A DNA stretch of 64,000 nt from Mallotus nudiflorus (GCA_947683625.1 CANTUR010000278.1:62001-126000); one strand, 5' to 3'. Positions 45,246-57,651 are shown, counted from the first letter of the stretch. Translations and numbers: made by a program. Notes: generated by a model from the letters alone, not told the origin.

Positions 45246-47640
45246 ATAATTTCTGCTTGCATCAACAAAATTAGAATATTGATTATAAGTGAGGATCTTC
45301 ACACTCTTTATGATCCATATTTCTTTTATTTTATGACAATTTTGCCCTTAAAAATGGAACAATTCTACGCCATTAATAAAAAATTTTATGTTTTTTTTAA
45401 TAACCTACTAATTTGTAAATAAAAAAAAAAACCTTTAATCCAATTGTTATATTTAAAATAATTAATCCAACATAAGTTTCATAAATTAGATAAAATAGGT
45501 TTATATACTAATGGAATATTTCGACTTACCAGTTTAAGCTTTTAAATTGGATAAAAATTTAATTGGTGTATTTTTAGTCAATTTTCTAGCATAATATCAG
45601 ACACATTTTTTCTTATTAGCTTGAATTTTTTAGTTTGACAAAAATTTAATTGGTGTATTTTCGATACATTTTTTAACAATTACAGTAAAAAAGAAAATTA
45701 AGAAAATCTGCAATCCAATTATCATACTTACATAACTTACAATATGATTGCTCTAACGCAAGTTCTGGAATTGCATAATAACAAGGATGACATTTGAGCT
45801 GGTTGAAATGTCATCCACCATGAATGATATATGAGTTTGTGGATTTCATGGTAGCAAATATCGGATAAGAACTTATCCTTTTGAGCCAAAACTATGGCAG
45901 TGTTGCATGAAAGTGTATTATCCATCCATTAAGATTTTTTATGTAAATTTAGAGAATGAGTAGGATTTGTTTTGAAGGTGTGCTGTTGAGGACCGTCAGT
46001 CTCGAGGTCAAATGTGTCATTTTATGCTAAAAGTGTGGAGAGCACTTATAAAATACGAGAGTGAGAGCCAGTATTGATGGAAATTCCTATCGAATAACAT
46101 TTTAAAGTATAAGATTTAATTTATACCGTCATCAATTTAAAAAGAAAATTGTCATGTGAAAAAAAAAAAAAAAGAGAGTGAGACTAATGAGGCGTTGTTG
46201 TGTAGTTATTTTTTTCTAAAACATTATAAATTACATCAAATTACAACTCAAAAAAAAAGAATCTCTCCTTATGTGCTATGATTAATTTTCACATAATTTT
46301 TCTTTTTTTTAAAAAAAATTGTTATCCAACTTAAGTCCAATCCATTCTGAAATTATTATTATTTGAAAAATTAGCTTCCATTGAATTGGAGCGTAATTGT
46401 AATGTCTTTCAAGGACAAATTATATCACATATTTATATTTATATTTGTATTGCAATATGGATTCGTATGGATCATAATTCGCACATATAAAACATATACA
46501 TCTATATTTTTTAAACACTTTTGACATCTTTGCATCTATTAATTTCTTAATGCTCCTATACCGTGGAACTGGCTGACGAAGTAGATTGTTCCCGTAGGAT
46601 TACAATCAATAAAGGCCTTCACATGAACTTGTAGCCAAAGATTTGCATGGTTTTGAGTGAAAGTATTTTTTATTTATCAAAATAAATTTAATTTTTATTT
46701 AATTTAATTTTAGTCAAAATAAAATTTTTAATTTTAATTTTAGTCAAAATAAAATTTTTATTTATTAAAAATTATTTATTTTTTAATTATAATAAATAAT
46801 TTTTTACTTATATTTTTTATTTTAATTAATTAATGTAGATTCATTATTTAAATAATACAAGTTTATAAGATAAAACATGTAATTTCGTTGCTTAAATAAT
46901 GTAAGTTTATTGACCTTTTACGTACAAGTTTATGTAGACAAATACTAATAAACTTATGGGCAATTACTAATGAATATTTATAAGTAAATACTCATGAATT
47001 TATAGACAAATACTAATGAATCCACCATTAATTCATATTGAAATTGCATTATTTAAGTAATAAATCTAAATATTTTATCTAAATGAACCTATATTAGTTA
47101 AGTAATGAATTTGAAGTGTAAATATGATTAACTTCTACTATTTACGTAATAAACCTATATTATTTAATATTTATTTTAATATTTATTTGTTTTTAATAAT
47201 ATTAATTAATAATTTATTTAATATTAGTATATTAATGTTAATTTTTATATTATTAATAAAACAAGAGAAAAAGACTGTTGTAAGTATTCATCTATCATGG
47301 ATAATTCAATAATGATTTTTTTTTTTCAAATCTCAATTTCTTTCATCGGTCAATAAAATTTAAAATCAACAACCATATGCATTGATTATATAATGATTTT
47401 TTTATCAGATAAGATCTACTTATGAAGAAAAAATGGTTACAGTAAAAAAATAATAAAGAAGAAAGCTGATGTGGTAGGTGCATACGTTAGTAGGATGGGA
47501 AGGGGTGTGAAATGCACAGTGAGTGCGGTTGGTTGGTTTGGTGATTGGCTGTTAAAAGTTGTGTTGTGTGTAGTGTAGAGCGCAAAGAGCGTCGGATCGA
47601 GAGGAGGACGGGTCCATGGTATAACACAATTGCCTTCCAA
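45246..47640. other. AT-rich intergenic DNA upstream of MATE gene 2
   Basis: No gene identified. It contains short direct repeats around TTTTAGTCAAAATAAAATTTTT (46706-46760) and a moderately GC-rich patch (46560-46650) with no family recognised. The minus-strand open stretches at 45737-45925 and 47437-47748 look fortuitous. Confidence 0.4.
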
Positions 47641-47899
47641 GTCAGCTGTGCAGCTTGACAAATAATATATATATATACGGAGATCAAATGACTTAAACTT
47701 TGATGGACCATATGATAAAGGCAGTGACGATGACAAAAATTGAATCATACGCCTTATGATGTCTGTGAAGATGAGTTATCATTTGACCGCTTTTTCTCTT
47801 GCACAAATAATATAATCTTAAAAGGTTTGAGTTTGATTGGCAGTTTGCTCCTAGTTCTCTACATAAATCTCCACATGTTCCGGTTCAAAGAGCGCGAAA

Positions 47900-50180
47900 A
47901 TGGATATAGAAAAGAAAGAATCATGTCCTCAAACACCACCTACTGCAGCTCAGGAAAATACTAGTGAATCTATAAATGGATTCAGTAGCAGAAAGGTAAT
48001 TCTTAAAGAGATGAAGCAACAGTTGCTCTTAGCAGGGCCTCTAGTGTCAGTTTTCTCCTGCCTGGGCATTATACAGATTATTTGTATAACATTCGTTGGT
48101 CATCTTGGAGAACTCCCTCTTGCAGGTGCTTCCATCGCCACATCCTTTGGTTCAGTGGCGGGTTACACTTTGTTGGTAACAATTTTATTTATCACCTTTT
48201 GTATCTCAGTATTAAATTCTGCAGTCCAGGATCATGTTAGAACATATATAGAAATTTTATCACATTCCTGACATGGAATCTTTTCTATTTTGGTTTGTTA
48301 TTGTTAATTAGCGAGGAATAGGAAGCGCATTAGAGACGTTCTCTGGTCAGTCTTATGGAGCAAAACAGTACCGCTTGCTCGGAATACATTTGCAGAGAGG
48401 AATTCTTATTCTTTTTGTCATGAGCATTCCAATAGGCATTGCATTTCTTTTTTCTGCTGACATACTCAAATTCGCCAGGCAAAATCCTGAAATAGCGGAT
48501 GAAGCAGGAAAATATGCTCGTTTCCTAATACCTGGATTTTTCGGTATTTCTATCATGGAATGTATTGTCAGATTCTTACAAACACAGAGTAAAGTAGTCC
48601 CTGTGATGATTACCGCAGGAATTGCGACAGCACTACATATCCCCATTTGTTGGCTTCTAGTTTTTAGGTCTGACCTGAGAAATATGGGAGCTGCGTTGGC
48701 AAACAGTATTTCTTATTGGATTATTTCATTGCTGCTAATAGCTTATGTCAGATTATCTTCATCATTCAAGGAAACTTGGACAGGTTTTTCAAAAGAAGCA
48801 TTCCACGCAATTCCCGAGTTTCTAAGTCTAGCAATTCCTTCAACCATTATGCTCAGGTGAAAGGCAATTTCTCAATTGAATTCAGCATCAACTTATTATC
48901 ACTCTATGATACTCCCGTAATTTATTGTTAATTTCATGGCTTGAAACAGCTTGGAAGTCTGGTCACTTGAGATAGCGGTTCTGCTATCAGGTCTTCTTCC
49001 AAACCCAAAACTCGAAGCATCAGTCTTGTCAATCAGGTTTGTAACTTTCTATTTGTTGTAAACCCATGTACTCAGGTACAAGCACTTTAACTGATCAATT
49101 CTTTTCCCCTTACATTTCCAGCTTTAACATGCACATGATGACTTACATGATACCTTTTGGTCTCAGCGGGGCTGTGAGGTGCATATAATGTTAATTTGAT
49201 GTTACCTGCTCTGTATTTCTCTTTAACAAGACATTAAGTTTCTTTTTCTGTTAATTTCTGATGCCTCGAATAGTACAAGAGTTTCCAATGAACTGGGTTC
49301 TGGTCGACCACAATCAGCACGTCTAGCAGTATATGCTGTGGTAATTATGGTTATAGCAGAAGGCATGCTTGTAGCTACTGTCATGGTCTCAGGTCAAAAA
49401 GTTTGGGGCTATCTATTTAGCAAGGAAAAAAGAGTGGTAAAATATGTGGGTGATATGATTCCACTGCTTGCAGCATCCCATTTCATAAATGGATTTCAAA
49501 CTGTGCTTTCAGGTCAGTGTCAAGTTATGAATATTGCTCTATTCATAACAATTCAATTTAAGCTGGAAAATCTTGCACATCTATTAGCCAAATAAAAGTA
49601 TGCACATGCACAGGGTATTGTAGGTTAAAAAAGTATAAGGTGTCATCGCACCTTTTTTTAAAAAGTTTGAGCAATTTATGTATTGTTGCTGAACATGAGT
49701 ACAATTGACAATTTTAGGGACTTGCAGAGGATGTGGATTGCAAAAGGTTGGGGCGTTTGTTAATTTGGGAGCTTATTACTTTGTTGGAATTCCTTGTGCT
49801 GTAGTATTAGCTTTTGTATACCACATGGGAGGGAAGGTAGCTTCAATATTCTAATGTTCTTCAATAATTACACCCTTATTACAAAAGCCACAAAACTTGA
49901 AATGTGGTCTAACTGCAGGGTCTCTGGATTGGGATTACAGTAGCAATGCTTGTGCAAGCAATTGCTCTTTCAGTTATAATTTTATGCACCAATTGGGAGA
50001 AACAAGTATAGTTGCTTCCTCTGATACTTAATATGGTTCCCATTTCTTGTAAGGTTTTAATTCCTGATCTAATTTTCTTTTTTTTTTTCTTTTTTTTTTT
50101 TTTGTTACGTTTTTTTTCAGGCAAAGAAAGCTAAAGAAAGGATACACAGTGCAATATTCATCAGAGATATTGATGCATAA
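47900..50180 (+). CDS. MATE efflux transporter 2 (DETOXIFICATION 16-like), 8 exons, intact
   Basis: Exons 47900-48175, 48312-48856, 48950-49036, 49122-49178, 49274-49512, 49718-49836, 49919-50005 and 50121-50180 join into 489 open codons with GT-AG introns. Internal exons 2-7 are 545, 87, 57, 239, 119 and 87 nt, exactly as in gene 1, so the two are duplicates. Family marks: VGHLGELPLAGASIATSF, ETFSGQSYGAKQYRLLG (Ser at residue 103 where gene 1 has Cys), RFLQTQSKVVPVMI, LLSGLLPNPKLEASVLSI, STRVSNELGSGRPQSARLAV and TCRGCGLQKVGAF. It ends AKKAKERIHSAIF...IDA. Expected role: multi-pass (12-segment) membrane antiporter exporting a small organic solute or ion; substrate unknown. The start at 47900 (MDIEKKESC) gives a normal short cytosolic tail and no in-frame upstream ATG is close. 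Introns are short (82-205 bp) and transposon-free, unlike gene 1. Confidence 0.95.
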
Positions 50181-50267
50181 TCAGAGAAGTCAACCTAAAT
50201 GTTATTTGTTGGAATCGAATTCTAGATATTATTAATTGTAGACCATTGCAACAAAAAAATCTAAGAA

Positions 50268-50500
50268 TGTGTTTGATTCAAATGAATTTTATAAAAATTT
50301 TAGGAATTTATTTATAAATTTAAATAAGTATATTTGGTTTAATTGAAAACTTTGTAAAATTCATTTACAATTCTAACTTTTAAATTTTATAAAATTGTTT
50401 AACACGAATTTTATGAAATGTATTTAGTTCAAATAAATTCTATTTATTAAAATTCATTTGAAAATAAAATAAATTTCTTAATAGAACTTAACCAAACAAA
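50268..50500. mobile_element. MITE-like element 3' of MATE gene 2
   Basis: Left TGTGTTTGATTCAAATGAAT and inverted right TTTGTTTGGTTAAGTTCTAT bound about 233 bp of AT-rich sequence. Internal phrases (ATTTTATAAAATT, TTTAAATAAG) resemble the MITE in intron 3 of gene 1. It begins about 90 bp after the stop, so it may supply 3' UTR sequence. Confidence 0.5.
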
Positions 50501-50654
50501 GGGTAATAAAAAAAAGAAAAATTTGCATAAAAAGACATTTTTTAAATGTTTTTAACAAAAATACCTTGATTCAAAAAAAATCTCAAAATTTCATTAATTA
50601 CAAAACAACCCTATGTTATTTACATGAATACTCTTCATATTTTTAAAATTGCAC

Positions 50655-51060
50655 CCATATTTTTTTTTTTATCAATTTCTTGGTGATTTTCATTCTTTTT
50701 TTTTTTATATTTATTTTCTTTATTTTTTCTCTCTTATTATTTAGATTTTCCTCTTTCTATAAATGTTTATTTTATCCTTTTTTTTTAAAAAAAATTTCTT
50801 TTTTCTCTTCATTTTTTCTTTTATTCTTTTTTATTTTTATTTTATCTTTCTTTTTTCCTTTTCCTTTTCTTCTTTTTTATAAATTTTTATTTTGTCCTTT
50901 TTTTTCTTATTTTCTTATTTTTTTCCTCTCTTTTTATTTCTAATTTTTCTCCTTCCCTTCTTTTTTTCTTTTTTATTTTTATTTTCTCTTTCTTTTTTTT
51001 CTTTTCCTTTTTTTAAAAATATTTTTTTTCCTTAATTTTTCTTCTTCTTTTATTAGTAAA
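50655..51060 (+). repeat. Pyrimidine-rich tract of about 400 bp
   Basis: The plus strand is almost entirely T with interspersed C and few purines, for example CTTTCTTTTTTCCTTTTCC. The translation is only Phe/Leu/Ser-rich noise. Its origin is unclear. Confidence 0.85.
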
Positions 51061-51566
51061 GCATTAGCTAATATATTTTTTTGGAATTTTATTTTGTCTC
51101 AAGTGGATTATAAAAATATACAGAATATGATGGCCAAAATACAAATAACTCACATGAAGCAAATTTTCTATATATAATTGGTTACTCAAGTTCTTAATAT
51201 ATAAAAGATATAATATTCATTATGCTTGAACCATCATGACTATTTATAAAAAGTGATAATAGAACTTTGGATGAGGAAAATAAATTCATAACTTCAATTT
51301 ATAATGATTCTAAAATAGAATCAATTTTATCAATACATTTTCAAGCACCAAAAATATATAATCTTAACATTTTTTAGATTTCGAGTAGTCTAATGTATTT
51401 GTAAAATGTATAAAAAAAATTTCTTATAACTTCAAATTAAAAAAGCAATTGCAAAATATAAATTCATGTAAAAGAAGTAACTTATCAAATACTAAAAATT
51501 AAGAGATTTATGTTTAAATTACTTTAAAGTTTTTAAAAATAAAATTGTCACTCCAATTTTTTTTTA

Positions 51567-51639
<73 letters not shown>

Positions 51640-51900
51640 CAATTTAGAATACTTTATGTCTATTTTACATTTTTGATACAATAATTCTGTACATATTTTT
51701 GTCAATTTGGAATACTTTTCATGTATTTATAATAATAATATAGCAGTTATGCAAAATTGGATTAGTTTTGCTTCTCTTCAAATATATCATATCTAATTTA
51801 ATAATGTGTCAACAAATGAAAAATGAAGATAGGTGTAATTCAGATGTAAAGCATTTGTTTAGCATGTGAGAGGTATAAGAATCGATAATTCATATCTCCA
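51061..51900. other. AT-rich stretch with GT/AT microsatellite
   Basis: A GT run changes into an AT run at 51568-51636. The segment ACTTTAAAGTTTTTAAAAATA near 51522 recurs near the right window end (63913). No gene recognised. Confidence 0.5.
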
Positions 51901-51969
51901 TTCTATTATTAGGCAACGTGTATTTAATTTTTTTTCTTTTTGAATTACATTTAGTTTCTTATCGTATTT

Positions 51970-52146
51970 TCTGGTTTAGGAGATGTTGTTGATTTTGAAA
52001 AGGGTGTTGAAGATAAGGAAAATGAATGTAAAGGCAATGAAGATGGAGGGGATGGTGATAATAAGGAAGTTTATGATTCAAAGTTTTGTTAAAGTTATTG
52101 GTGATGGTGATGAGTTAAAGGATTCTATTAGGGCATGTTCTATTTT
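51970..52146 (+). pseudogene. Acidic exon-like remnant, left half, split by the Tekay-like element
   Basis: The plus strand reads GDVVDFEKGVEDKENECKGN then EDGGDGDNKEVYDSK (51979-52083), with an AG before it and T-rich DNA around. A second similar piece near 52090-52140 reads VIGDGDELKDSI in another frame. Related short acidic exons with T-rich introns occur right of the element (62690-63250). Product unknown; possibly an MULE-associated Ulp1-type gene, which is a guess. Confidence 0.4.
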
Positions 52147-52653
52147 ATTATTGTAATATCCCGAATTTTTAAATATTTTTATAATGCATCGGGATATGCA
52201 GTGTTAATAATTTTTGTATATATATTTATGATATTTTATGAGTTTCTTATTTGTTTAAAGCTAATTTTAATTATTTTATATTATTTTAAATACTTTACGT
52301 AAAATTTTTCCTGAAATTGTATTTTCGGGAAAATTGACACGTAAATAATTTAATACTATTTATTTTGACTAGTTTTATGAATTTGCATGAACTCATATAT
52401 AATTTTAAAGTGCTAAAATAAATTGTATATATTTGTACTTATTTAACTTAATTAGAGCTTAATTAATTTCCTTAATTTTATTATTTAATTTTTATATTAA
52501 TTAATTAATTTTAAGTGTATAAATTATTAAACATATTAAAATATTTATGTGGTGAGTTTTAATTATGTGTGGGAATATATATATTACTATAATGTAGTGT
52601 GGACATATATATACTATAGTGTGTGGTGTGGGAATATTTAAATTAAAGTAGAG

Positions 52654-52719
<66 letters not shown>

Positions 52720-53048
52720 AAGGTACAAATATAAGTCAATGCAGCATGGGTAAAATCATTTCCTTCTTTCTTTCTTTTTTTTTTTTTTTATCTTCTTCTT
52801 CTTCTTCTTCTTCTTCCCCTCACTCTTGGTTCCTTCCAACCGGACCACCACCGGACCGCCCCACCTGTAACCAGCCATCACCACTGCTTCCCCTTTCGTC
52901 CAGCAGCCACCAACCACCACTAGCATCGTCTGTCGCCGCCTAGAACGTCGAAAAATGAAGGAGACCGAAGGTGCAGCTTCCTCACACCGGTGAAGATTCC
53001 GGCCACCTTAGGACTTCAGACAAGACTTTTTTGAAAGCTTTTCATCCG

Positions 53049-55316
53049 GTGAGTCCATTTCCGAGCTCCGTTTGAGCTCAAAACCTCTAAATTTTTAGAT
53101 ATCTTCAATTTTTAGTTTATGTTTTTTAGGGTTTTTAATTTTTTTTGAAGTTGAATTTGTTGGATTCATGAAAACTTCCTTCACAAAATTTGTTCCTGGA
53201 AATTTATTTTGATTTTTGTGAATTTTTTATTATTTTATTATTATTTTCTAATTTTCGAAAATTAATTAATTAAATTATGAAATTGTGTTTTATGGTGATT
53301 ATAGGAATTGAAATGAATTATAGAAATTTATTTGTAATTTTTGTGAATTTTTATGTATTTATTTGGAATTTATTAAGTTTATGTAATTTTGAAAAAATAG
53401 GGTTAATTATGTGTTTAATTGAAATAAATTGGTAAATTGAGTATATTTATTGATATTATTGAATTATATGTTGAGAAATTAATTTTTGAGTAATTATATA
53501 ATTTTTGGTGAATTTTTTGAAAATTTATAGTGAATATATATATATAGGGGTATTTTGGTAATTTTACACTAAATTGGTTATAAATGTAATTAAATTGGTT
53601 TTAATAGTTACTTAGGGTATAAAAATGATTTCTGAAAATTTTTAGTATTTTTAACTAATTAAAACTATTTTTCATAAATTATTTTCAAATTATATATAAT
53701 ATACTATTTTTCTAAATAAATGGGTTTTTATTGATTTTTAATAAGTTTTAGGGTTAATTACGTAATTTGGATTTATAAAATTTTTAGGGAATTTTTTTGA
53801 GTAATAATAGTATATTATGTATATTTTATATTATATGGATAAATATGTAATTTTATGCTAATTATAATTAAATATATATTTTAGTTGGTTTTATTAATAT
53901 TTAAGAGGTTTAGAGGATTTTTTTTATAAATTGATTGGTATTTTTATTTAAGCAATGTTAATTTTGAATATTGTTTGAAAATATTATATATATATATGTA
54001 TAATATATTATTTTGGTAACAAAAAATGTATATATGGTTATATTTAGCATATTTGGTATAATGGTTTTAATTAAGGTATTTGTTGATAGTTATATTAATT
54101 ATGAATTATATATATGCATATTTTAAGAATAATGCATATTATTGGAAATTATGGGTTTTTATATATTTATGTCTAATTAAATTTAATTAAGTGTCATGTT
54201 ATACTTTAAATATGATTTTAATGTTTATTTATGAAAGTAAAATTTTCCTGAATTTATTAATTAGAATTGAGTTGTGAACTCGGTTGGGCTAATACTGTGT
54301 TGGACAGCCGACCCAAGTGTAGACTGTGTGTGAATTTTTAGAAGTGCATTTTCCATGCAGGAATGTCTCTACCTATGGTAGAGAGATGTCCATTTTACAT
54401 AAGAGATTCTGCCGAAATTTTGATAGATTTTCTCATAAAACGTGATATCATCAGTAAATTTCTATTGTTAATTAGGCTTTTTCCTGTCTATAGAGTCTTA
54501 TCCGGTCTTCCTCGAGTCAATCTAGAATTTTCACTATTTCTGTTGATTTTCGATTTCAATTCCATAGGCATGTTTTAAAAAGAGGTATGTTAATTATTTT
54601 CTAGAGAATATCGGAGCGGAAGCTGTTGGATCGAGGCAGACGCGCGGTCGTCAGCCTTCTCGTTCATCTTGTAAGTCGATAAAATGATCTGTACGTGTGT
54701 TTTATTTAAAGATGCGTGCACTCATATTTTTATGTTATTATTATATGATTTTTTTTAATGTAATGCTACTATTTAAAGTTTAAGCGCATTTTATTTATTT
54801 AAAATCAGTTTTGAGAAATTTTGGTAGAATGGGCTACCTGGTGGGTTTCACCAGGACCGTGTGCACATGGTAGAGATTGAGAGATGGATCCGATTATTGT
54901 ATGACTGGTGAATATTAAACTGGGACGGGTGCCTCGGTGGAAGCCTTTGCTCTCGGGGACCGCCAGTGATTGGAAAGTCAATAATGGACTGGGATGGGTG
55001 CCTCGGTTGATGCGTTAGCTCTCGGGGACCGCCAGTGCCATATATTTTGGATTTAGTGAATGACTGTGACTTGGTGCCTCGGTTGATGCCTTTGCTCTCG
55101 GGGACCGACAGTCTATTTGGAACAAGTGGGCTCAGTTGGCCATTTAGAACTTTGGATTTAGGTTTCTATCGAGATTTTTTTTTAAAAGCTATATCTATAC
55201 ATTATAAATTATTTTCACCACAATTATATGGTTTTCAAAAAGGTTTTCAAATCGTACAACTTTTTTTATTAACTTACTCAGTGAGGTCTGATTCTCCTCA
55301 ATTTATTTTTTTTCAG
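53049..55316 (+). promoter_or_regulatory. Candidate leader intron within the LTR
   Basis: GTGAGT at 53049 and a pyrimidine-rich CAG ending at 55316 would define a 2268-nt intron between the GC-rich leader and the primer site. The acceptor is conserved in all four LTRs (62213, 41824, and 9238 on the minus strand). The donor is present in the minus-strand solo LTR (GAGGTGAGT, intron of 2197 nt) but reads ATGAGT in the 3' LTR. Prediction from sites only. Confidence 0.4.
54919..55113 (+). repeat. Three hairpin modules in the 5' LTR
   Basis: Modules at 54919-54967 (ACTGG/CCAGT arms), 54988-55036 (ACTGG/CCAGT) and 55062-55113 (GACTGT/ACAGTC). Each encloses GGTGCCTCGG...CTCTCGGGGACC, whose two halves also pair partly. 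Spacing is about 70 bp. Confidence 0.8.
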
Positions 55317-55739
55317 GAGCTTGGGAGATCGACCTCAGACCATCTCTATGCCGGATTTCTTCATCACCGGCTATACTATGTAGGTCACTATGAGTTGTAC
55401 TATAGTAGTAACTCTAGAAAACTGCAGTAGTAACTATACTAAGAATTTGTATGATTTAAGTATACTTGTGTATTTTATTTCAATGAACCACGCTTATGTA
55501 TAATGATTTAAGTTTGATTTATGATATGACGTTGGAGAATATTTTAGTTATGAATTCAATTCTGTTTTAATTTTAGAAAAAAAAATCAGTTTGATAATGT
55601 GTTCTATTATAAAATAAAGTTTTAAATTGTAAGTTTTTATATTTCTTTTCTTTAAGGCTTACTACGGGTTTCGGAGGCCTTATGCCTTCCCATTCCCTAG
55701 TGCCGGTCACGTGCCCTCGGGTTCAGGTCGTGATAAAGT

Positions 55740-55751
55740 TGGTATCAAAGC
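55740..55751 (+). other. Primer-binding site, initiator tRNA-Met type
   Basis: TGGTATCAAAGC, one mismatch from TGGTATCAGAGC, 4 nt after the 5' LTR end. Confidence 0.9.
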
Positions 55752-57015
55752 ATAGCTTTAGAGATGTGGACCTAGGTTGTCAAGTCGTGTTTTCTTTGGA
55801 ACTACTGCAGTGAATTAGGTTCGGTCACGTCTTTGAAAAGTCTTCCTTGCATTAGGAATTCCGCATAACCGTTAGGGTGTCTGATGATGTAGTGATTATT
55901 TGAACTATTTATTTATTTTTTTACTCCTTGTTGATTGCCTTGAGCGTGAGTCGCTCCATTGATCGATGATAACGAGGGTAGTTGATCTTCTAAGCACGAG
56001 GTTCTACCCCCTATGCATCCTGTAGGCATAGGGGTAGAGATGGATTTAGAAGGCCTGATGATCACTGTTGACAGCGGGACTAACTGAATGAGGAGCTGGT
56101 GGCTTAGCATTGCAATGATGTTGCTTCTGCAATAGGAGTTTTGTAGGATGCAGTGTTGATACCTTCGATCGTACAGTAGATGTAATTTTTATTTCAACCG
56201 AGAACTCGAGATATGTCAATTCTGTGTATATTCTATATTCTGAATTCTGTTGATTTCCATATCTTTTCAGCGCAGTGAATGCGAATTATTTCTTCTATTG
56301 AGACAATATTGATAATCAGTCTTTTCAAGTTCAAGTTGTGGTTATAGTTCCAGCCCTACTACACCTATCTAGTATAGGGGTAGGTTAGAGGCAACTATAA
56401 CTCAAGGGTTAAGGTAGTCATTGTAAGAAGTACAAGCATTTCGCTTGGACTTGAACTTGCAGTAATTATGACTACAATAGCTGAGACTAATAAAAGCTTG
56501 ATAGCATTTAATCAAGTTTGACAGTTGTTTGAATATGCTTTGATGGGGGAATTGGAACATGTCTAATGAAGACGAAGCACTCTTGTATTCCTTATGGCAA
56601 GCTGTCAGTTTTGATTGCAACATATATTTTGAGTTAAAGGAGGATTTCTAAGATACTTCCATCCACCTTTAAGGAAGGATAATTACCTGTATCAGCTATT
56701 GCACATAGTAAGGGAAGAGCAATCAGTTGAGAAGATTACCTGTAAACTCTTCAATCTAATACGTCATGCTGAAGACGTAATACAGTATAAGAGGAGACTG
56801 GTAGAATTATGTGTTATAGGATTAAGCATAATATATTGGCATCTGAACCGAGAATTGAGATTCAGAGAGTTATTGTGAATTCAGTCTTTTGGGTGTAATT
56901 AATCTTGATGAGATGTGAAAGGGTTGTCAAGAATATCTGGCTCTAGTTGAGTATACTTCAGTGGAGAAGTTGTCTCTCCCAAATGTTTTAATTGCCTGTG
57001 AGTTACCAGGTTTAT
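55752..57015 (+). pseudogene. Decayed gag/protease region of the Tekay-like element
   Basis: No open frame of note. Short phrases are compatible with gag, but there is no zinc knuckle or DTG/DSG protease motif. Stops occur every few dozen codons. Identification rests on position between primer site and RT. Confidence 0.4.
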
Positions 57016-57651
57016 CACCTTACAGAGATTGAATTATGTATCGATGTGGTTCCTAATATAACTCCTATTTTAATGTAGCCCTACAAATGACTCTTGTAGA
57101 GCTATAGGAGCAATTGCAAGAGTTGTATGACCAAGGTTTTGTTAGACCTTATGTTTCTCTTTGGGGTGCAATAGTCCTGTTGTAAGGAAGAAAGATGGTA
57201 CCCTGAGACTGTGCATTGATTGTAGAGAGATGAATAGGGTAACAGTGAGGGAAAAGTATCCTCTTTTGAGGATAGATGACCTGTCTGATCAGCTACAGGG
57301 TGCACAGTTCTTTTTAAAAATTTATTTGAAGTCGGGTTATTATTAGTTATGGATCAGTTTGTAGTAGTCTTTATTAATGATATACTAGTGTATTCGAAGT
57401 GAATGAAAGGGCACGTATATCACTTGAGGACTATACTACAGACACTAAGAGAATGTCAGCTTTATGCTGAATTCAAGAAGTGTGATCATTGGGTGGAGAG
57501 TATTATTTTTCTTAGAAGTGTGGCGTTTAAAGATAGAATTCGAATTGATCCACAAAAGATCAAAACAACATCTGAGCGGCCCAGACTGACTGAATCCATT
57601 GAGATCTATAATTTTTTGGGTTTAATTGGGTATCATAGGAAATCTAAATAG
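57016..57651 (+). pseudogene. Reverse transcriptase fragments with core deletion
   Basis: Across frames the N-terminal part reads ELQEQLQELYDQGFVRPYVS near 57100, then KKDGTLRLCIDCREMNRVTV and REKYPLLRIDDLSDQLQGAQ (57187-57303) and KSGYY. The sequence jumps at once to a VVFINDILVYSK-like segment near 57365, the second half of the catalytic box, so about 130 residues of the palm are missing. It continues ECQLYAEFKKCDHWVESIIF and EIYNFLGLIGYHRK. Not functional. Confidence 0.88.

Larger units (their letters stand above)
52152..55735 (+). repeat. 5' LTR of the Tekay-like element
   Basis: 3584 bp. From left to right: an AT run (52655-52715) followed by GGTACAAATATAAGTCAA, a T/TTC tract and a GC-rich leader (52815-53000), a splice-donor-like CCGGTGAGT at 53046, a long AT-rich middle, TCTCATAAAACGTGATATC (54432), three hairpin modules (54919-55113) and an acceptor-like TTTTTTTTCAG ending at 55316. 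It is highly similar to the 3' LTR. Confidence 0.95.

Noticed and set aside
47437..47748. Two overlapping minus-strand open frames upstream of MATE gene 2
   Set aside because: No recognisable motifs, no consistent codon pattern, and they sit in the likely promoter of gene 2.
50680..50943. 87-codon frame of Phe/Leu/Ser
   Set aside because: Low-complexity pyrimidine tract.
52746..52943. Open frame after the AT run in the LTR, rich in Ser and Pro
   Set aside because: It is the translated TTC repeat and GC-rich leader; the matching stretch in the 3' LTR has length changes that shift the frame.
55035..55430. A 131-codon open frame in the 5' LTR, with a shorter version in the 3' LTR
   Set aside because: It runs through the hairpin modules and the splice-acceptor-like site, and is not kept in the solo LTRs; no protein family matches.
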